64,000 bases of DNA from Rhizobium pisi (GCF_003938655.1 NZ_RJJT01000026.1:1-64000); one strand, 5' to 3'. Positions 18,554 through 28,372 are shown, counted from the stretch's first letter. Translations and numbers: made by a program. The notes: a model not told the origin generated them from the letters alone.

Positions 18554-19324
18554 ATGAAACCTTTGGAATTAGACGTTTTTCTCTGCCGCACCGACAATTT
18601 CGGCGTTCTGGTGCACGACGCGGAGACAGGCTTTACCGCGGCGATCGACGCGCCGGAGGAAGCGCCGATTCTGGAAGCGGCGACGCGCCGCGGCTGGAAG
18701 ATCACCCATATCTTCACCACCCATCACCACACCGATCACGTCGCCGCCAACCTGGCGCTGAAGGAGCGGTTCGGCTGCGAAATCATCGGCCCGATCAACG
18801 AGGCGGTCGCCATTCCCGGACTCGACCGGGCGATGGCCGGTGGCGACAGCTTCCTGTTCGGCGATCACACGGTCAACGTCATCGAAACGCCCGGCCATAC
18901 CGCCGGACACATCTGCTATCACTTCGTCGACGACAAGCTGCTCTTTGCCGCCGACACTTTGTTTGCGCTCGGCTGCGGCCGCCTGTTCGAACGCCCCGCC
19001 GCCGATATGTGGCACTCGCTGCAGAAACTCGCCGTGCTCCCGGATGAGACGGCGGTCTATTTCGGCCACGAATATACGCTTTCCAACGCCCGTTTCGCAC
19101 TGACGGTCGATCCCGACAATGAGCGCCTGAAGCGCCGCGCCGCCGAGATCGAAGCCCTGCGCGCCGAAGGCAAATTCACCATTCCGACGACGCTCGGCTT
19201 GGAAAAGGAAACCAATCCGTTCCTGCGCGCCGCCGATCCGGTGATCCGCCGCAATCTGGTCATGGAAGGCAAGACGAACGAGGAGGTCTTTGCCGAGATC
19301 CGCAAGCGCAAGGACAATTTTTGA
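18554..19324 (+). CDS. gloB: Hydroxyacylglutathione hydrolase (glyoxalase II)
   Basis: A 256-residue metallo-beta-lactamase-fold hydrolase that splits S-lactoylglutathione into D-lactate and glutathione, ending methylglyoxal detoxification. The binuclear metal motif is [13 protein letters not shown], with later ligands in [22 protein letters not shown] and FGHEYT. The C-terminal glyoxalase II domain ([12 protein letters not shown]) is complete. ATG 18554 is preferred to TTG 18548. Its stop codon overlaps the next start (TGATG). Confidence 0.96.
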   Translation: MKPLELDVFLCRTDNFGVLVHDAETGFTAAIDAPEEAPILEAATRRGWKITHIFTTHHHTDHVAANLALKERFGCEIIGPINEAVAIPGLDRAMAGGDSFLFGDHTVNVIETPGHTAGHICYHFVDDKLLFAADTLFALGCGRLFERPAADMWHSLQKLAVLPDETAVYFGHEYTLSNARFALTVDPDNERLKRRAAEIEALRAEGKFTIPTTLGLEKETNPFLRAADPVIRRNLVMEGKTNEEVFAEIRKRKDNF

Positions 19325-19746
19325 TGTCGCCGGAAGAGATCATCCGCGCGCTCGGCATGCAGCCGCATCCTGAAGGCGGCTGGTACATCCAGACCTTCCG
19401 CGACACGGCAGGCGGAGAACGGGGCCACTCGACGGCAATCTATTATCTCCTGACCAGGGGACAACGCTCCCACTGGCACCGCGTCCATGACGCAGCCGAG
19501 GTCTGGCATCATTACGCCGGCGCGCCGCTGGCGCTGCACCGTTCGGAAGACGGAAGAGCAAGCGAGACCCTGACCCTCGGAACCAATCTTGCTACTGGCG
19601 AGCGGCCGCAGGCGGTCATTCCCGCCAATTGGTGGCAATCGGCAGAAACCCTGGGAAATTTCACCCTGGTCGGCTGCACCGTTTCGCCCGGCTTCGAATT
19701 TTCGAGCTTCGAGATGGCCCCGCCGGATTGGAAGCCCGGCGGCTGA
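19324..19746 (+). CDS. DUF985 cupin protein
   Basis: A 140-residue cupin of the DUF985 family: HPEGGWYIQTFRD at the start, HWHRVHDAAEVWHHYAG as the metal-ligand motif, and NWWQSAETLG then GCTVSPGFEFSSFE at the end. The substrate is unknown. The ATG shares one base with the gloB stop (TGATG at 19322-19326), so translation is coupled, suggesting cotranscription with glyoxalase II. Confidence 0.9.
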   Translation: MSPEEIIRALGMQPHPEGGWYIQTFRDTAGGERGHSTAIYYLLTRGQRSHWHRVHDAAEVWHHYAGAPLALHRSEDGRASETLTLGTNLATGERPQAVIPANWWQSAETLGNFTLVGCTVSPGFEFSSFEMAPPDWKPGG

Positions 19747-19750
19747 GAGC

Positions 19751-20641
19751 CTACTCTGCTGCCGCAGACTGCGCCGGAATTTTGCGGCGGAACATTTCCT
19801 GGGCGGCCAGCACCGCTCCGCCGGTAACGAACAGGCAGGCAAGGACAATTCGCCAGCTCGGCTCGGCAAATCCGAACAGCGTCAGGATCAGCGTCGAAAG
19901 CAGCGGCGCGGCATAACTTGCCGCGCCGAGGATCTGGATATCGCCGTTCTTGACGCCGTAATCCCAGGCATAGAAGGCAGCCCCGACAGGAAAGAGACCG
20001 AGCCCGATGACAGCGCCCCATTCGAAGCTGGTTTCCGGCCAGACGGTCACCTCCAGGCCGAGATGGCTGAAGAGGGACAGGATGGACGTCGCAAGGCAGA
20101 ACCCGGTGACGACATCCGTGGAGACGGCCTCGAAACGCCGCGTCAGCAGTGAATAGCCCGACCATGTGAAGGCACAGAGGAAGGCGGCGCCATAACCGAT
20201 CGCATAAGCCCCGTCGAAATCGATGCCGTTGCGGCCGACGATCAGGAAGGTGCCGCAAAGCCCGGCAAGCGCGCCCGCCACGTGATACCAGCGCAGCCGC
20301 TCTCCCGGCAGCAGCGCCGAGCCGACCACGATCAGCAGCGGCCAGAGATAGGAGATCAACCCGGCCTCCACCGCCGGCGCGTTGCGAAGCGCGGTGAAAT
20401 AGAGGAAGTGATAGCCGAAGAGACCCGCAATGCCGGTGACCCAAACCCGGGCAGGCTGCTTCAGCAGTGCCAACCGCGCAGGGTTGAGAACAAGCACGAT
20501 GAGGCCCGGAATGCTACCGATCGCAAAGCAGATGGCCGAAAGCTGGAATGGCGGCACCTTGCCGGAAGCGGCCGTCAGGAGTGCCAGGAATGACCACATC
20601 AGAATGGCCGTAAAACCGATCGCCGTCGCGCGAAGCTTCAT
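19751..20641 (-). CDS. EamA/DMT-family transporter, YddG-like
   Basis: A 296-residue inner-membrane protein with about ten transmembrane segments in two EamA repeats. The stretch ALRNAPAVEAGLISYLWPLL resembles the YddG branch of drug/metabolite exporters, which export aromatic amino acids; proximity to tyrC-hisC makes this attractive but it remains an inference. It converges with the DUF985 cupin gene and is separated from it by 4 bases. Confidence 0.88.
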   Translation of the reverse strand: MKLRATAIGFTAILMWSFLALLTAASGKVPPFQLSAICFAIGSIPGLIVLVLNPARLALLKQPARVWVTGIAGLFGYHFLYFTALRNAPAVEAGLISYLWPLLIVVGSALLPGERLRWYHVAGALAGLCGTFLIVGRNGIDFDGAYAIGYGAAFLCAFTWSGYSLLTRRFEAVSTDVVTGFCLATSILSLFSHLGLEVTVWPETSFEWGAVIGLGLFPVGAAFYAWDYGVKNGDIQILGAASYAAPLLSTLILTLFGFAEPSWRIVLACLFVTGGAVLAAQEMFRRKIPAQSAAAE

Positions 20642-20671
20642 CTGTCCCCCTTCACGGAGGCGAAAGCTCCG

Positions 20672-21451
20672 TCAGCCGACACTGCCGTATTTGACGGCAG
20701 TGATCGTCACCATTCCATATTCAGTCGGAATGCGCACATAGACAGGAGCATATACATTTGCCGCGTCCGACTTGGCAAACCAGATTTCCATGCGGTTGCT
20801 CTTGCTGAGATAGTCGATGTCCTTGCGGCCCTTCTTGTAGCCGGACCGCGGCACGAAGCGCACGCCGCAGACGACCGCCTTGCCCTTGAAGCCGTCGGTC
20901 GAAAAATCCTCGTCGCCCTTCGGCGACAGCACCAGGTCCATACGCGTCTCGCCGTCGAAAATCGGCAGCGTCTGCGAGCAGACGTTGGTATCCCCGGTGA
21001 AGACCAGGCCGGAAATCGGATCGAGCACGGAGAGCATGTCGCGCGGCGTGACGTCGATCCAGTTCTTCGGGCGCTTCGGCGGCGGTGTCGTCGTTGCCGA
21101 GATAATGTCGCCGTTGCGGTAGCTGACCTCGTAGACACGGGCCTTCTTGCCGCTCTTGTAATAGAGCGAATATTTCAGTGCCTGCAGCTTGTCGTTCCGC
21201 ACGACGCCGGTGACGCTGGTCTTCGCCGAGATCGTCGTGACGAGGTCGGCAAGGCCGGCGGAATTGATGTCGCCGGCGATCTTGTAGCTGTGATCGTCCT
21301 CGATCTGCGTCAGGAACGCGGCGCGCGCGATCGGCAGGCCGGCGAGCGCCACCCGATATTCCGTCCGATGCTGGATTTCGGCCGCCGATGCCGGTATGGC
21401 AAGAAGCGCAGCGATGGCCGAAATGAAAATCCGTCTGCCCGAATGAGCCAT
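20672..21451 (-). CDS. DUF3108 periplasmic protein
   Basis: A 259-residue protein with a Sec signal peptide (residues about 1-23, ending PASAAE) and a DUF3108 beta-rich domain of unknown function; in other Proteobacteria such domains occur in envelope-associated proteins. The ATG at 21451 has AAGG upstream and gives a normal signal peptide; the frame is open to 21613. A small hairpin (20654-20672) touches its stop codon. Confidence 0.85.
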   Translation of the reverse strand: MAHSGRRIFISAIAALLAIPASAAEIQHRTEYRVALAGLPIARAAFLTQIEDDHSYKIAGDINSAGLADLVTTISAKTSVTGVVRNDKLQALKYSLYYKSGKKARVYEVSYRNGDIISATTTPPPKRPKNWIDVTPRDMLSVLDPISGLVFTGDTNVCSQTLPIFDGETRMDLVLSPKGDEDFSTDGFKGKAVVCGVRFVPRSGYKKGRKDIDYLSKSNRMEIWFAKSDAANVYAPVYVRIPTEYGMVTITAVKYGSVG

Positions 21452-21568
21452 GAGTGAAGCCTTGTTTTGCCGGGCGCAGGCAGCCCTTGCTGAGCGCTCT
21501 ATACTCCCGCCGTGAAGGGAAGAAAACAGCAGCTTTTTGACAGAATTGCGGGAAAGGCCAAGGTTTGG

Positions 21569-21598
21569 CTTGACGGGCGCGGCCTGTCTGACTATAGA
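21569..21598 (+). promoter_or_regulatory. Sigma-70 type promoter of rpmB
   Basis: CTTGACG (TTGACG at 21570-21575), 17-base spacer, then CTATAGA (TATAGA at 21593-21598) closely match the rhizobial housekeeping consensus CTTGAC-N17-CTATAT. Predicted start of transcription is near 21605, giving a leader of about 88 bases before rpmB. Confidence 0.75.
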
Positions 21599-21692
21599 AC
21601 CGCAACTTTCCAATCATGCCTGTTGGATTGCGCGCCTGGTTTTGCCGGGATTGGCAATTCGATGGCCCGAGAAAAACAAGAATAGGTGTTCC

Positions 21693-21992
21693 ATGTCCCG
21701 CGTGTGCGAATTGACCGGCAAGGCCGTCCTGACTGGTAACAATGTCAGCCATGCCAACAACAAGACCAAGCGCCGGTTCCTGCCGAACCTGTGCCAGGTT
21801 ACGCTGATCTCAGACGCTCTCAACCAGCGTTACCGTCTTCGCGTTTCGGCTGCCGCTCTTCGCTCCGTCGAGCACCGTGGCGGTCTCGATGCCTTCCTGC
21901 TGAAGGCCAGCGAAAACGACCTCTCGATGCGCGCGCGTCTGCTGCGCCGTCAGATCGTCAAGAAGACCGCCGAAGCCGCTGTTGCAGCGTAA
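21693..21992 (+). CDS. rpmB: 50S ribosomal protein L28
   Basis: A 99-residue ribosomal large-subunit protein. It starts [20 protein letters not shown] and has the [12 protein letters not shown] basic motif and the [14 protein letters not shown] segment typical of alphaproteobacterial L28. The ATG at 21693 is fixed by the family N-terminus. A near-consensus promoter lies about 100 bases upstream and a hairpin terminator follows the stop. Confidence 0.97.
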   Translation: MSRVCELTGKAVLTGNNVSHANNKTKRRFLPNLCQVTLISDALNQRYRLRVSAAALRSVEHRGGLDAFLLKASENDLSMRARLLRRQIVKKTAEAAVAA

Positions 21993-22018
21993 GCTTCTGC
22001 CCTTCTTTCATACGGCTT

Positions 22019-22056
22019 CAAAAGGCTTGAACGGATAATACCGGACAAGCCTTTTG
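22019..22056 (+). terminator. rpmB terminator-like hairpin
   Basis: An 11-bp outer stem CAAAAGGCTTG/CAAGCCTTTTG encloses a second small stem CGG/CCG around ATAATA. The descending arm ends in TTTTG, so it resembles an intrinsic terminator. It lies between rpmB and the riboswitch of the next gene. Confidence 0.6.
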
Positions 22057-22078
22057 CTTTGCCGGTCTGTCTCTTCAA

Positions 22079-22109
22079 CTGGTGGCATCACCCAGGATAA
22101 AAAAATGCT
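22079..22109 (+). promoter_or_regulatory. Probable preQ1-I riboswitch at the yhhQ start
   Basis: The RNA can fold as a minimal preQ1-I aptamer: P1 CUGG (22079-22082) with CCAG (22092-22095), loop UGGCAUCAC, then an A-rich tail (AUAAAAAAA). Loop bases GCA (22085-22087) can pair with UGC (22106-22108) to form the P2 pseudoknot, which would bury the AUG start codon (22105-22107); the AGGA ribosome-binding bases (22094-22097) overlap the 3' side of P1. The downstream gene encodes a queuosine-precursor transporter, the expected target. Identification is by eye. Confidence 0.65.
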
Positions 22110-22740
22110 GAAGACCCGCTATACCCTTGCCTATGTCGCCCTGATGACGCTCGTCGTCGTCGCTTCCAACTTCCTCGTCCAGTTTCCGCTGAACGCCGAA
22201 GTCGCCGGCATCAACCTTGCCGATATCCTGACCTGGGGCGCCTTCTCCTATCCGGTCGCCTTCCTGATCACCGACCTGACCAACCGCCAGTTCGGCCCGC
22301 AGGCCGCCCGCAAGGTCGTCTTTGCCGGTTTCGTCGTCGGCGTTAGCCTCTCCTTCTTCACCTCGGTGCCGCGCATAGCGATCGCCTCCGGCTCGGCCTA
22401 CCTCGCCGGACAGCTGCTCGATATCGCCGTCTTCAACCGTCTTCGCCGCCAGGCCTGGTGGCGCGCGCCGCTCGTCGGCTCGCTGATCGGCTCGGCGCTC
22501 GATACGGTGATGTTCTTCTCGCTTTCCTTTGCCGCATTTTTCGTCTTCCTCGGCCCGAACGAGCCTTTCGCGCTCGAATCGGCTCCGATCCTCGGCGTGT
22601 TGGCCGCCGAAGCCCCGCGCTGGATTTCCTGGGCGCTCGGCGATTTCGCCGTGAAGATGATCGTCGGCCTCGTCATGCTGCTTCCTTACGGCGCGCTGAT
22701 GAACGTGCTGCGGCCGATGCAGCCTGCGCGCGCCGGCTGA
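22105..22740 (+). CDS. yhhQ: Queuosine precursor transporter (VUT/YhhQ family)
   Basis: A 211-residue integral membrane protein with about six transmembrane segments, matching the vitamin-uptake-like YhhQ/COG1738 family that imports preQ0/preQ1 for tRNA queuosine synthesis. Family marks are the DLTNRQFGPQAARKVVFAGF segment and AYLAGQLLDI. The ATG at 22105 follows AGGA at seven bases and lies in the presumed preQ1 riboswitch, so ligand binding should lower translation. It is downstream of rpmB but separated by a hairpin. Confidence 0.92.
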   Translation: MLKTRYTLAYVALMTLVVVASNFLVQFPLNAEVAGINLADILTWGAFSYPVAFLITDLTNRQFGPQAARKVVFAGFVVGVSLSFFTSVPRIAIASGSAYLAGQLLDIAVFNRLRRQAWWRAPLVGSLIGSALDTVMFFSLSFAAFFVFLGPNEPFALESAPILGVLAAEAPRWISWALGDFAVKMIVGLVMLLPYGALMNVLRPMQPARAG

Positions 22741-22754
22741 GAATCGCCCCGAAA

Positions 22755-23321
22755 TTACCGCCGCCGTCGGACCGCACTGGCAGCGATGGCAGGATGCAGG
22801 AGAACTTCTGCGACGAGATCATCGATGTCTCGCGATGAATCGAGCCGCAATACTGGCGCCGTCTGCGTTTCCAGCCATTGCTCATGCGCAGCAAGACTGC
22901 GGCGTTCGGGACCGGCCGTATCGTAACTGGCCGCCCATTCCATGAATTCCCCGCTCTTGACTTCCATATCGCCGCCAGGCCCGATCCTTTTTCCGTATCG
23001 GGCGATCTCGCGCGCACGGATCCGCGCCATTCGAAGCTCCGGCTCGATCCTGAGAAACACGATCAGATCATAGAGCGGCTCGATCGGCCTCCCCCATTTC
23101 AGCGCCGAGCCGGAAAGGACCCAGCCGTCATGGCGCGCCGCCTCGTCGAGCAGCAGCCGGATGCGCTCGTCGGCATCCCTCGGCCTCGTGAACGGCGGAT
23201 CGGTCGGCAGCCAGAAAAAGTCGTCGGTGTCGAGATGGGCGATATCGAGCTTTTCGGCGAGCGCACGGCCGAGCGATGTCGTGCCGGAACCGGACGCGCC
23301 CATGACATGGACATGCACCAT
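22755..23321 (-). CDS. P-loop kinase-like AAA-family protein
   Basis: A 188-residue P-loop NTPase resembling adenylate or shikimate kinases. Walker A is GASGSGTTSLG (with threonine in place of the usual lysine-threonine pair: GSGTTS), followed by HLDTDDFFWLPTDPPF as a likely substrate or Mg region. Missing the canonical Walker lysine is notable but is shared by many members of this poorly characterised group as far as I recall. It converges with yhhQ, with 14 bases between the stops. Confidence 0.82.
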   Translation of the reverse strand: MVHVHVMGASGSGTTSLGRALAEKLDIAHLDTDDFFWLPTDPPFTRPRDADERIRLLLDEAARHDGWVLSGSALKWGRPIEPLYDLIVFLRIEPELRMARIRAREIARYGKRIGPGGDMEVKSGEFMEWAASYDTAGPERRSLAAHEQWLETQTAPVLRLDSSRDIDDLVAEVLLHPAIAASAVRRRR

Positions 23322-23411
23322 GACTTCCCTCCGAATGTTGCTTCCTGATGCCGCAGATCGGCCGATTGCGGCTCATTCCGATAGCCAAGGCATATGACAG
23401 CCGTCTGAAGC

Positions 23412-24410
23412 CTAATCGGAGAGGCGGAATTCCAGCATCAGATTGCGCTGCAGGATCGAATGATTGTCGTCCGACACCAGAATGATATGGGTCGTGCCGT
23501 CGGCCGCCTGGAAGGCGTCGAGGCCTTCCATGTTGTCGATCTGCGAGTTGAAATTGCCTTCGAGCAGAAGTTCGCCGTCAACGACGGCGCCCGGCCGGAT
23601 GTCGGCGCCCTTGATACGCCGAAGGCGCATGCCGATGCCTTCGGCCATGTTGAAGCGGCGCTCCAGCAGCAGCAGATCGCCATTCGGCAGGAAGGCGCCG
23701 TCGGTGACATCAAAGGCACCGTCGCGCTCGACCGAGAAACGCCCCTTCAGCGGCCCGCTGAGAATGGCCGCCATCCGGTTGCCCTCACTGTCGAGACCGC
23801 GCTCGGAGACGACGACCACGCCCCCTTGCAGCGGGCTGGATGCGGGCGCCACGGTAATGGTCTCGATGCCGCGATTGTCGCTCAGCATCTTGAGCGGAAT
23901 GAGGATCGGCAGAGTGGCGATCGCACCCGACTCGGCAAAACCGGGATCGGGATAGACATCGACACGATGATCCTGCTCGAAGGAGACCAGCACCCGGTCG
24001 CCATCGAGCGCCAGGCCCTCGGCATCCATATGCCCCTTGCCCTCGAAGCTGCGGCCCGAGCGGTTCTTCATCGGCGTGATCTCGACATCCGAAAGACCCG
24101 AAAGCCTGCCCTTGGCATCGCGTTCGATGCTGCCGGTCAACCACTGGCCAGTGTCAAGTACGACGACGAAATGCTTTTGGTCCGGCCGGAAGCGAATGGA
24201 GGAGAGCGAGCCGAACAGCGCCCTGCTGGAAACCATTTCCAGCCCGCCGAGAAATTCCAGCGAGCCGAATTTCGTCTCCGACGAGCCGATCCTGAAATCC
24301 GAAATTTGCCGGCTAATGACCGGCACCTCGGCGCCCGCCCATGCCGGCGAAGCGCCGGCTGCGATGCAGAGGGCGGTCGCAGCCGCGCGGCAAAGGCGCT
24401 TGAGCGTCAT
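23412..24410 (-). CDS. Secreted esterase-like phytase-family protein
   Basis: A 332-residue periplasmic or secreted protein. A signal peptide (residues about 1-25, cleavage near AWAGA) precedes a beta-propeller domain of the esterase-like activity of phytase family; GLEMVSSRALFGSLSSIRF opens it, and EGKGHMDAEGLAL, ERRFNMAEG and NMEGLDAFQA are conserved blade motifs. Substrate is unknown. It follows cobT on the same strand after 24 bases, an arrangement seen in other Rhizobiales. Confidence 0.85.
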   Translation of the reverse strand: MTLKRLCRAAATALCIAAGASPAWAGAEVPVISRQISDFRIGSSETKFGSLEFLGGLEMVSSRALFGSLSSIRFRPDQKHFVVVLDTGQWLTGSIERDAKGRLSGLSDVEITPMKNRSGRSFEGKGHMDAEGLALDGDRVLVSFEQDHRVDVYPDPGFAESGAIATLPILIPLKMLSDNRGIETITVAPASSPLQGGVVVVSERGLDSEGNRMAAILSGPLKGRFSVERDGAFDVTDGAFLPNGDLLLLERRFNMAEGIGMRLRRIKGADIRPGAVVDGELLLEGNFNSQIDNMEGLDAFQAADGTTHIILVSDDNHSILQRNLMLEFRLSD

Positions 24411-24434
24411 GCCGGGCGGTTTCCGGGAACGGCG

Positions 24435-26336
24435 TCAGCCGGCACGGCGTAGCCGGCCGCCGCGCGGCTGGGCGGATTGATCTTCGAAGAGCGAGGCAAG
24501 CTGCTCGGTCATCGCGCCGGCAAGCTCGTCCGCATCGACGATCGTCACGGCGCGGCGATAGTAGCGCGTCACGTCATGACCGATGCCGATTGCCAGCAGT
24601 TCCACTGGCGAGCGCGTCTCGATCTGCTCGATGACGGCGCGAAGGTGTCGCTCGAGATAATTGCCCGGATTGACCGACAGCGTCGAATCGTCGACCGGCG
24701 CGCCGTCCGAGATCATCATCAGGATACGGCGCTGCTCGCGGCGTGCGAGCAGGCGATTGTGCGCCCAGATCAGCGCCTCGCCGTCGATATTTTCCTTGAG
24801 CAGGCCCTCACGCATCATCAGCCCGAGATTGGAGCGTGCCCGCCGCCACGGCGCGTCCGCCGACTTGTAGATGATGTGGCGCAGGTCGTTGAGGCGGCCC
24901 GGCGTCTGCGGCTTGCCGCCGGCAAGCCAGCTTTCGCGCGCCTGCCCGCCCTTCCACGCCTTCGTCGTGAAGCCGAGGATTTCGACCTTGACGCCGCAGC
25001 GCTCCAGCGTGCGGGCAAGAATGTCGGCGCAGGTGGCGGCAACCGTGATCGGTCGGCCGCGCATCGAACCGGAATTGTCGATGAGCAGGGTGACAACAGT
25101 GTCGCGGAATTGCGTGTCGCGCTCCATCTTGAAGGAGAGCGCCTGCATCGGATCGATGATGATGCGCTGCAGCCGGGCCGAATCGAGATAGCCCTCTTCC
25201 AGATCGAAATCCCAGGCGCGATTCTGTTGCGCCATCAGGCGGCGCTGCAGCCGGTTGGCGAGCCGCCCGACCGCGCCTTGCAGATGCGCCAGCTGCTTGT
25301 CGAGGAAGGCGCGCAGGCGCTCCAGCTCAGCGGCATCGCAGAGTTCCTCGGCCGTGATGATCTCGTCGAACTCTTCGGTAAAGACGTGATAATCGACCTT
25401 CTCGTTGAAATCGGCGAAAGGCGTGTTCGGGCGGCGGGTCTCGCCGGGTGTTTCCGAATCGTCCTCGCCCTCTTCCATCATGTCGTCGTCAGAGATTTCG
25501 GCGCCTTCGGTCTCGCCGTCCTCCATCTGCTCGTCGGCGACCTCGCTGTCCTCGACAGGCGCGGCGTCGGTGCCGGCATCCTCGTCGACGTCGTCCTGGT
25601 CCTGCTCGTCGCCGCTCGGCTGGTCTTCCTGGTCCGACTGGTCGTTATCGTCGGCCTGGCTGTCGTCGTCACCGTATTCCTCGGCCATTTCCATGGCCGA
25701 CAACATGTTGCGGACGACCTTGGCGAAGGCCTGCTGGTCGTTGATCGCCTCCGAAAGGTTGTCGAGTTCCGATCCCGCCTTGTCCTCGATGAAGCCGCGC
25801 CAGAGATCGAGCACCTTGCCGGCCGAGGCCGGTGGGCGGTGGCCGGTCAGCTTCTCGCGCACCATCATCGCCACGGCTTCACCGATCGGCGCGTCTTCCT
25901 GACGCTCTATGCCGGTGAAATTGGCCTTGGAATATTTCTCCTCCGTCATGGAGCGCAGATTCGCAGCCATGCCCTCCATGCGCAGCGCGCCGATCGACTC
26001 GACACGCGCCTGCTCGACGGCATCGAAGATCACCCGGGCGTCCGAGCCCTGCGGCGCCATCGTCGCATGCAGCTTCTCGTCATGGCAGGCAAGGCGCAGC
26101 GCCATGGAATCGCCGAGCCCGCGGGTCACCGCCAGCTCGTGCGCCGTCGGCCGCTTGGAAAGCTCCGGCAGCCGAATGCGCTCGCCGGTCATCCCCGGCC
26201 GTTCGTTGGCGAAGGTCACCTCGATATCGCCGTCGCCGGCGATCGAGCGCACGCAGCCCGATATCGCCCGGCGCAATGGCTCGACGTCGACAGGAGCGCC
26301 GGGCTTTGCTTTCGAATTGTCACCGCGAGATGCCAT
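24435..26336 (-). CDS. cobT: Aerobic cobaltochelatase subunit CobT
   Basis: A 633-residue subunit of the CobN-CobS-CobT complex that inserts Co2+ into hydrogenobyrinate a,c-diamide in aerobic cobalamin synthesis. An N-terminal CobT domain is followed by a very acidic linker (about residues 220-305, rich in D/E/Q/S) and a C-terminal von Willebrand A domain with a MIDAS-like [11 protein letters not shown] motif. The ATG at 26336 gives [13 protein letters not shown], the family N-terminus. It follows cobS after 12 bases, so the two are one operon. Confidence 0.96.
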   Translation of the reverse strand: MASRGDNSKAKPGAPVDVEPLRRAISGCVRSIAGDGDIEVTFANERPGMTGERIRLPELSKRPTAHELAVTRGLGDSMALRLACHDEKLHATMAPQGSDARVIFDAVEQARVESIGALRMEGMAANLRSMTEEKYSKANFTGIERQEDAPIGEAVAMMVREKLTGHRPPASAGKVLDLWRGFIEDKAGSELDNLSEAINDQQAFAKVVRNMLSAMEMAEEYGDDDSQADDNDQSDQEDQPSGDEQDQDDVDEDAGTDAAPVEDSEVADEQMEDGETEGAEISDDDMMEEGEDDSETPGETRRPNTPFADFNEKVDYHVFTEEFDEIITAEELCDAAELERLRAFLDKQLAHLQGAVGRLANRLQRRLMAQQNRAWDFDLEEGYLDSARLQRIIIDPMQALSFKMERDTQFRDTVVTLLIDNSGSMRGRPITVAATCADILARTLERCGVKVEILGFTTKAWKGGQARESWLAGGKPQTPGRLNDLRHIIYKSADAPWRRARSNLGLMMREGLLKENIDGEALIWAHNRLLARREQRRILMMISDGAPVDDSTLSVNPGNYLERHLRAVIEQIETRSPVELLAIGIGHDVTRYYRRAVTIVDADELAGAMTEQLASLFEDQSAQPRGGRLRRAG

Positions 26337-26348
26337 GATCGGTCGGTC

Positions 26349-27341
26349 TCAGGCTCCGAGAACGATGTTGGCGGCACTTTCCTTCAGCTCGACGCCGAAG
26401 GCGCGCTGATAGTGCTCGGCAACCAGCGGACGTTCCAGCTCGTCGCACTTGTTGAGGAAGGTGACGCGGAAGGCGAAGGCGAGATCGCCGAAGATCTCGG
26501 CGTTTTCAGCCCAGGTGATGACCGTGCGCGGGCTCATGACGGTGGAGAGATCGCCGTTCATGAAGGCAGCGCGCGTCAGGTCGGCAACGCGAACCATCTT
26601 CGATACGGTCTCGCGGCCGTTCTTGTCCTTGCCGAAGCTCTTCACCTTGGCGGCGACGATATTCACTTCGTGATCATGCGGCAGGTAGTTCAGCGTCGTC
26701 ACGATCGACCAGCGGTCCATCTGCGCCTGGTTGATCTGCTGCGTGCCGTGATAGAGGCCGGTCGTGTCGCCGAGGCCGATCGTATTGGCGGTTGCAAACA
26801 GGCGGAAAGCCGGATGCGGCCGAATGACGCGGCTCTGATCGAGCAAGGTCAGGCGACCGGAGGATTCCAGCACGCGCTGGATGACGAACATCACGTCGGG
26901 GCGGCCGGCATCGTATTCGTCGAAGACGAGCGCGACATTGTGCTGATAGGCCCAGGGCAGAATGCCGTCCTTGAATTCGGTCACCTGCAGCCCGTCCTTG
27001 ACGACAATCGCATCCTTGCCGACGAGATCGATACGGCTGACATGGCTGTCGAGGTTGATGCGCACGCAGGGCCAGTTGAGCCGCGCCGCCACCTGCTCGA
27101 TATGCGAGGACTTGCCCGTGCCGTGATAGCCGGAGATCATCACGCGGCGGTTATGCGCGAAGCCTGCGAGAATGGCGAGCGTCGTGTCACGGTCGAACAG
27201 GTAATCGGGGTCGAGATCAGGCACATAGGCGTCGCCCTTGCTGTAGGCGGGAACGCGGATGTCGGATTCAATACCGAAGGTCTCGCGGACCGAAACGGTG
27301 GTGTCGGGCAGTTCTGATATATCGAGGTCGATCTTGCTCAT
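26349..27341 (-). CDS. cobS: Aerobic cobaltochelatase subunit CobS
   Basis: A 330-residue AAA+ ATPase that forms a ring with CobT and powers cobalt insertion by CobN. Walker A is [20 protein letters not shown], Walker [15 protein letters not shown], and the sensor region [13 protein letters not shown] is present. Two ATGs stand in tandem (27344 and 27341); the second is chosen because GGAG then has five bases of spacing instead of two. The N-terminus [13 protein letters not shown] is typical. Confidence 0.96.
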   Translation of the reverse strand: MSKIDLDISELPDTTVSVRETFGIESDIRVPAYSKGDAYVPDLDPDYLFDRDTTLAILAGFAHNRRVMISGYHGTGKSSHIEQVAARLNWPCVRINLDSHVSRIDLVGKDAIVVKDGLQVTEFKDGILPWAYQHNVALVFDEYDAGRPDVMFVIQRVLESSGRLTLLDQSRVIRPHPAFRLFATANTIGLGDTTGLYHGTQQINQAQMDRWSIVTTLNYLPHDHEVNIVAAKVKSFGKDKNGRETVSKMVRVADLTRAAFMNGDLSTVMSPRTVITWAENAEIFGDLAFAFRVTFLNKCDELERPLVAEHYQRAFGVELKESAANIVLGA

Positions 27342-27649
27342 CATGTCTCCAAGGCGGGTGAAGCCACCCGGCCATACTGTCTCAGGCCATGTCGCAACCG
27401 TGACGCCGCGATTTTGTCCGCGCCCGTCCAGGTCGGAACGTCGGCGATACTTCTCCGGGACTGAAACGAAACCTCGGCGGGATAATGACCGCTTGCGAGC
27501 ATTCTTGAAAGAGTCCCGGACAAGAAACGCCGCGTCCGGAAGGTCGGCGGAGGCGATGTCAGGAAAACGCGCAAATATATGCCGCGTTTGCCTGCGGCCT
27601 CAGCCGATTTGGACCATACCCGATTGAAGCCCAAGAGCAAGGACGGGAA
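27342..27649. other. 308-base gap between cobS and the DnaJ-domain gene
   Basis: This should hold the cobST promoter (minus strand). An open frame of 99 codons runs through it on the minus strand, but its composition is Arg/Ser-rich, it has no ribosome-binding site and no family I recognise, so I do not call it a gene. I see no cobalamin riboswitch-like structure. Confidence 0.5.
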
Positions 27650-28270
27650 TTAACAAAAACCGTTCTGCTTCAACAATTGATAGGCCTGGATGACGGCGCG
27701 GAAACGCTCCTCCGAGCCACGATCGCCGCCATTGGCATCCGGATGGTGCTTCTTGACCAGTTCCTTGTAGCGGCTCTTGATTTCAGCCGACGTCGCGTTG
27801 GCGTGAAGGCCCATCGTGTCGAAAGCTTTGCTTTCCAGCGATTTCAGCTTGCGCGCCTGGGGAAAACGCGGCCCGCTGCCCTTACCGCCGCCTTCCTTGA
27901 CGAAGCCGAATGGATCGCGAACGCGGGTGTAGGCGCCGGAGCGGACCTCCGAATGCAACGGGCTGTCTTTCGCCGCCTTGTTGACGCCGACGGTCCATGT
28001 CGGCCGGTGGCCGGTGATCGCCTCTTTCTGATAGCGCGCGATCTCGCCGTCCGAGAGCCCGGAGAAATAATTGTAGCCCTTGTTGTATTCCTTGACGTGC
28101 TCGAAGCAGAACAAAAAGAACTGGCCCTCCGCATTGCGTCCCACGGGAGCGCGATGCGAGCCCTTCTTGTCACAGCCGTCCCACTGACAGGTAGGCGGCG
28201 CCTGCTCTGCCTCCTGCTCGCGTTTGCGACGTGTTCGGATGCGGTCGAAATATTTGGAATCAAGTCTCAT
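27650..28270 (-). CDS. J-domain (DnaJ-like) protein
   Basis: A 206-residue protein with a C-terminal J domain (about residues 145-205): YKELVKKHHPDANGGDRGSEERF contains the HPD motif that stimulates DnaK. The N-terminal half has a small cysteine pair (CQWDGCDKKG) and a second Cys/His segment (FCFEHVKEYNKGYNYF). This architecture is conserved next to bolA and cobST in Rhizobiales. The ATG at 28270 sets the family start MRLDSKYFDRIR; the open frame upstream overlaps the divergent bolA gene. Confidence 0.9.
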   Translation of the reverse strand: MRLDSKYFDRIRTRRKREQEAEQAPPTCQWDGCDKKGSHRAPVGRNAEGQFFLFCFEHVKEYNKGYNYFSGLSDGEIARYQKEAITGHRPTWTVGVNKAAKDSPLHSEVRSGAYTRVRDPFGFVKEGGGKGSGPRFPQARKLKSLESKAFDTMGLHANATSAEIKSRYKELVKKHHPDANGGDRGSEERFRAVIQAYQLLKQNGFC

Positions 28271-28372
28271 GACGGCGCTAATTATGGGGCTGCCGCGAGG
28301 CGACAACAAGAATTGACAAATGGGAATGTTGCTGGCTTGGTGGGAACCCTTTTCGCGAAGCAGCAAGACCGG

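Noticed and set aside
25480-25680. Repetitive GTC/TCG-rich tract
   Set aside because: It encodes the acidic linker typical of CobT.
24477-27317. 946-codon open frame antisense to cobT-cobS
   Set aside because: It mirrors two well-conserved cobaltochelatase genes; such frames are expected opposite high-GC genes.
27341-27640. 99-codon frame in the gap upstream of cobS
   Set aside because: No ribosome-binding site, biased Arg/Ser composition and no family; it overlaps the expected cobS promoter.
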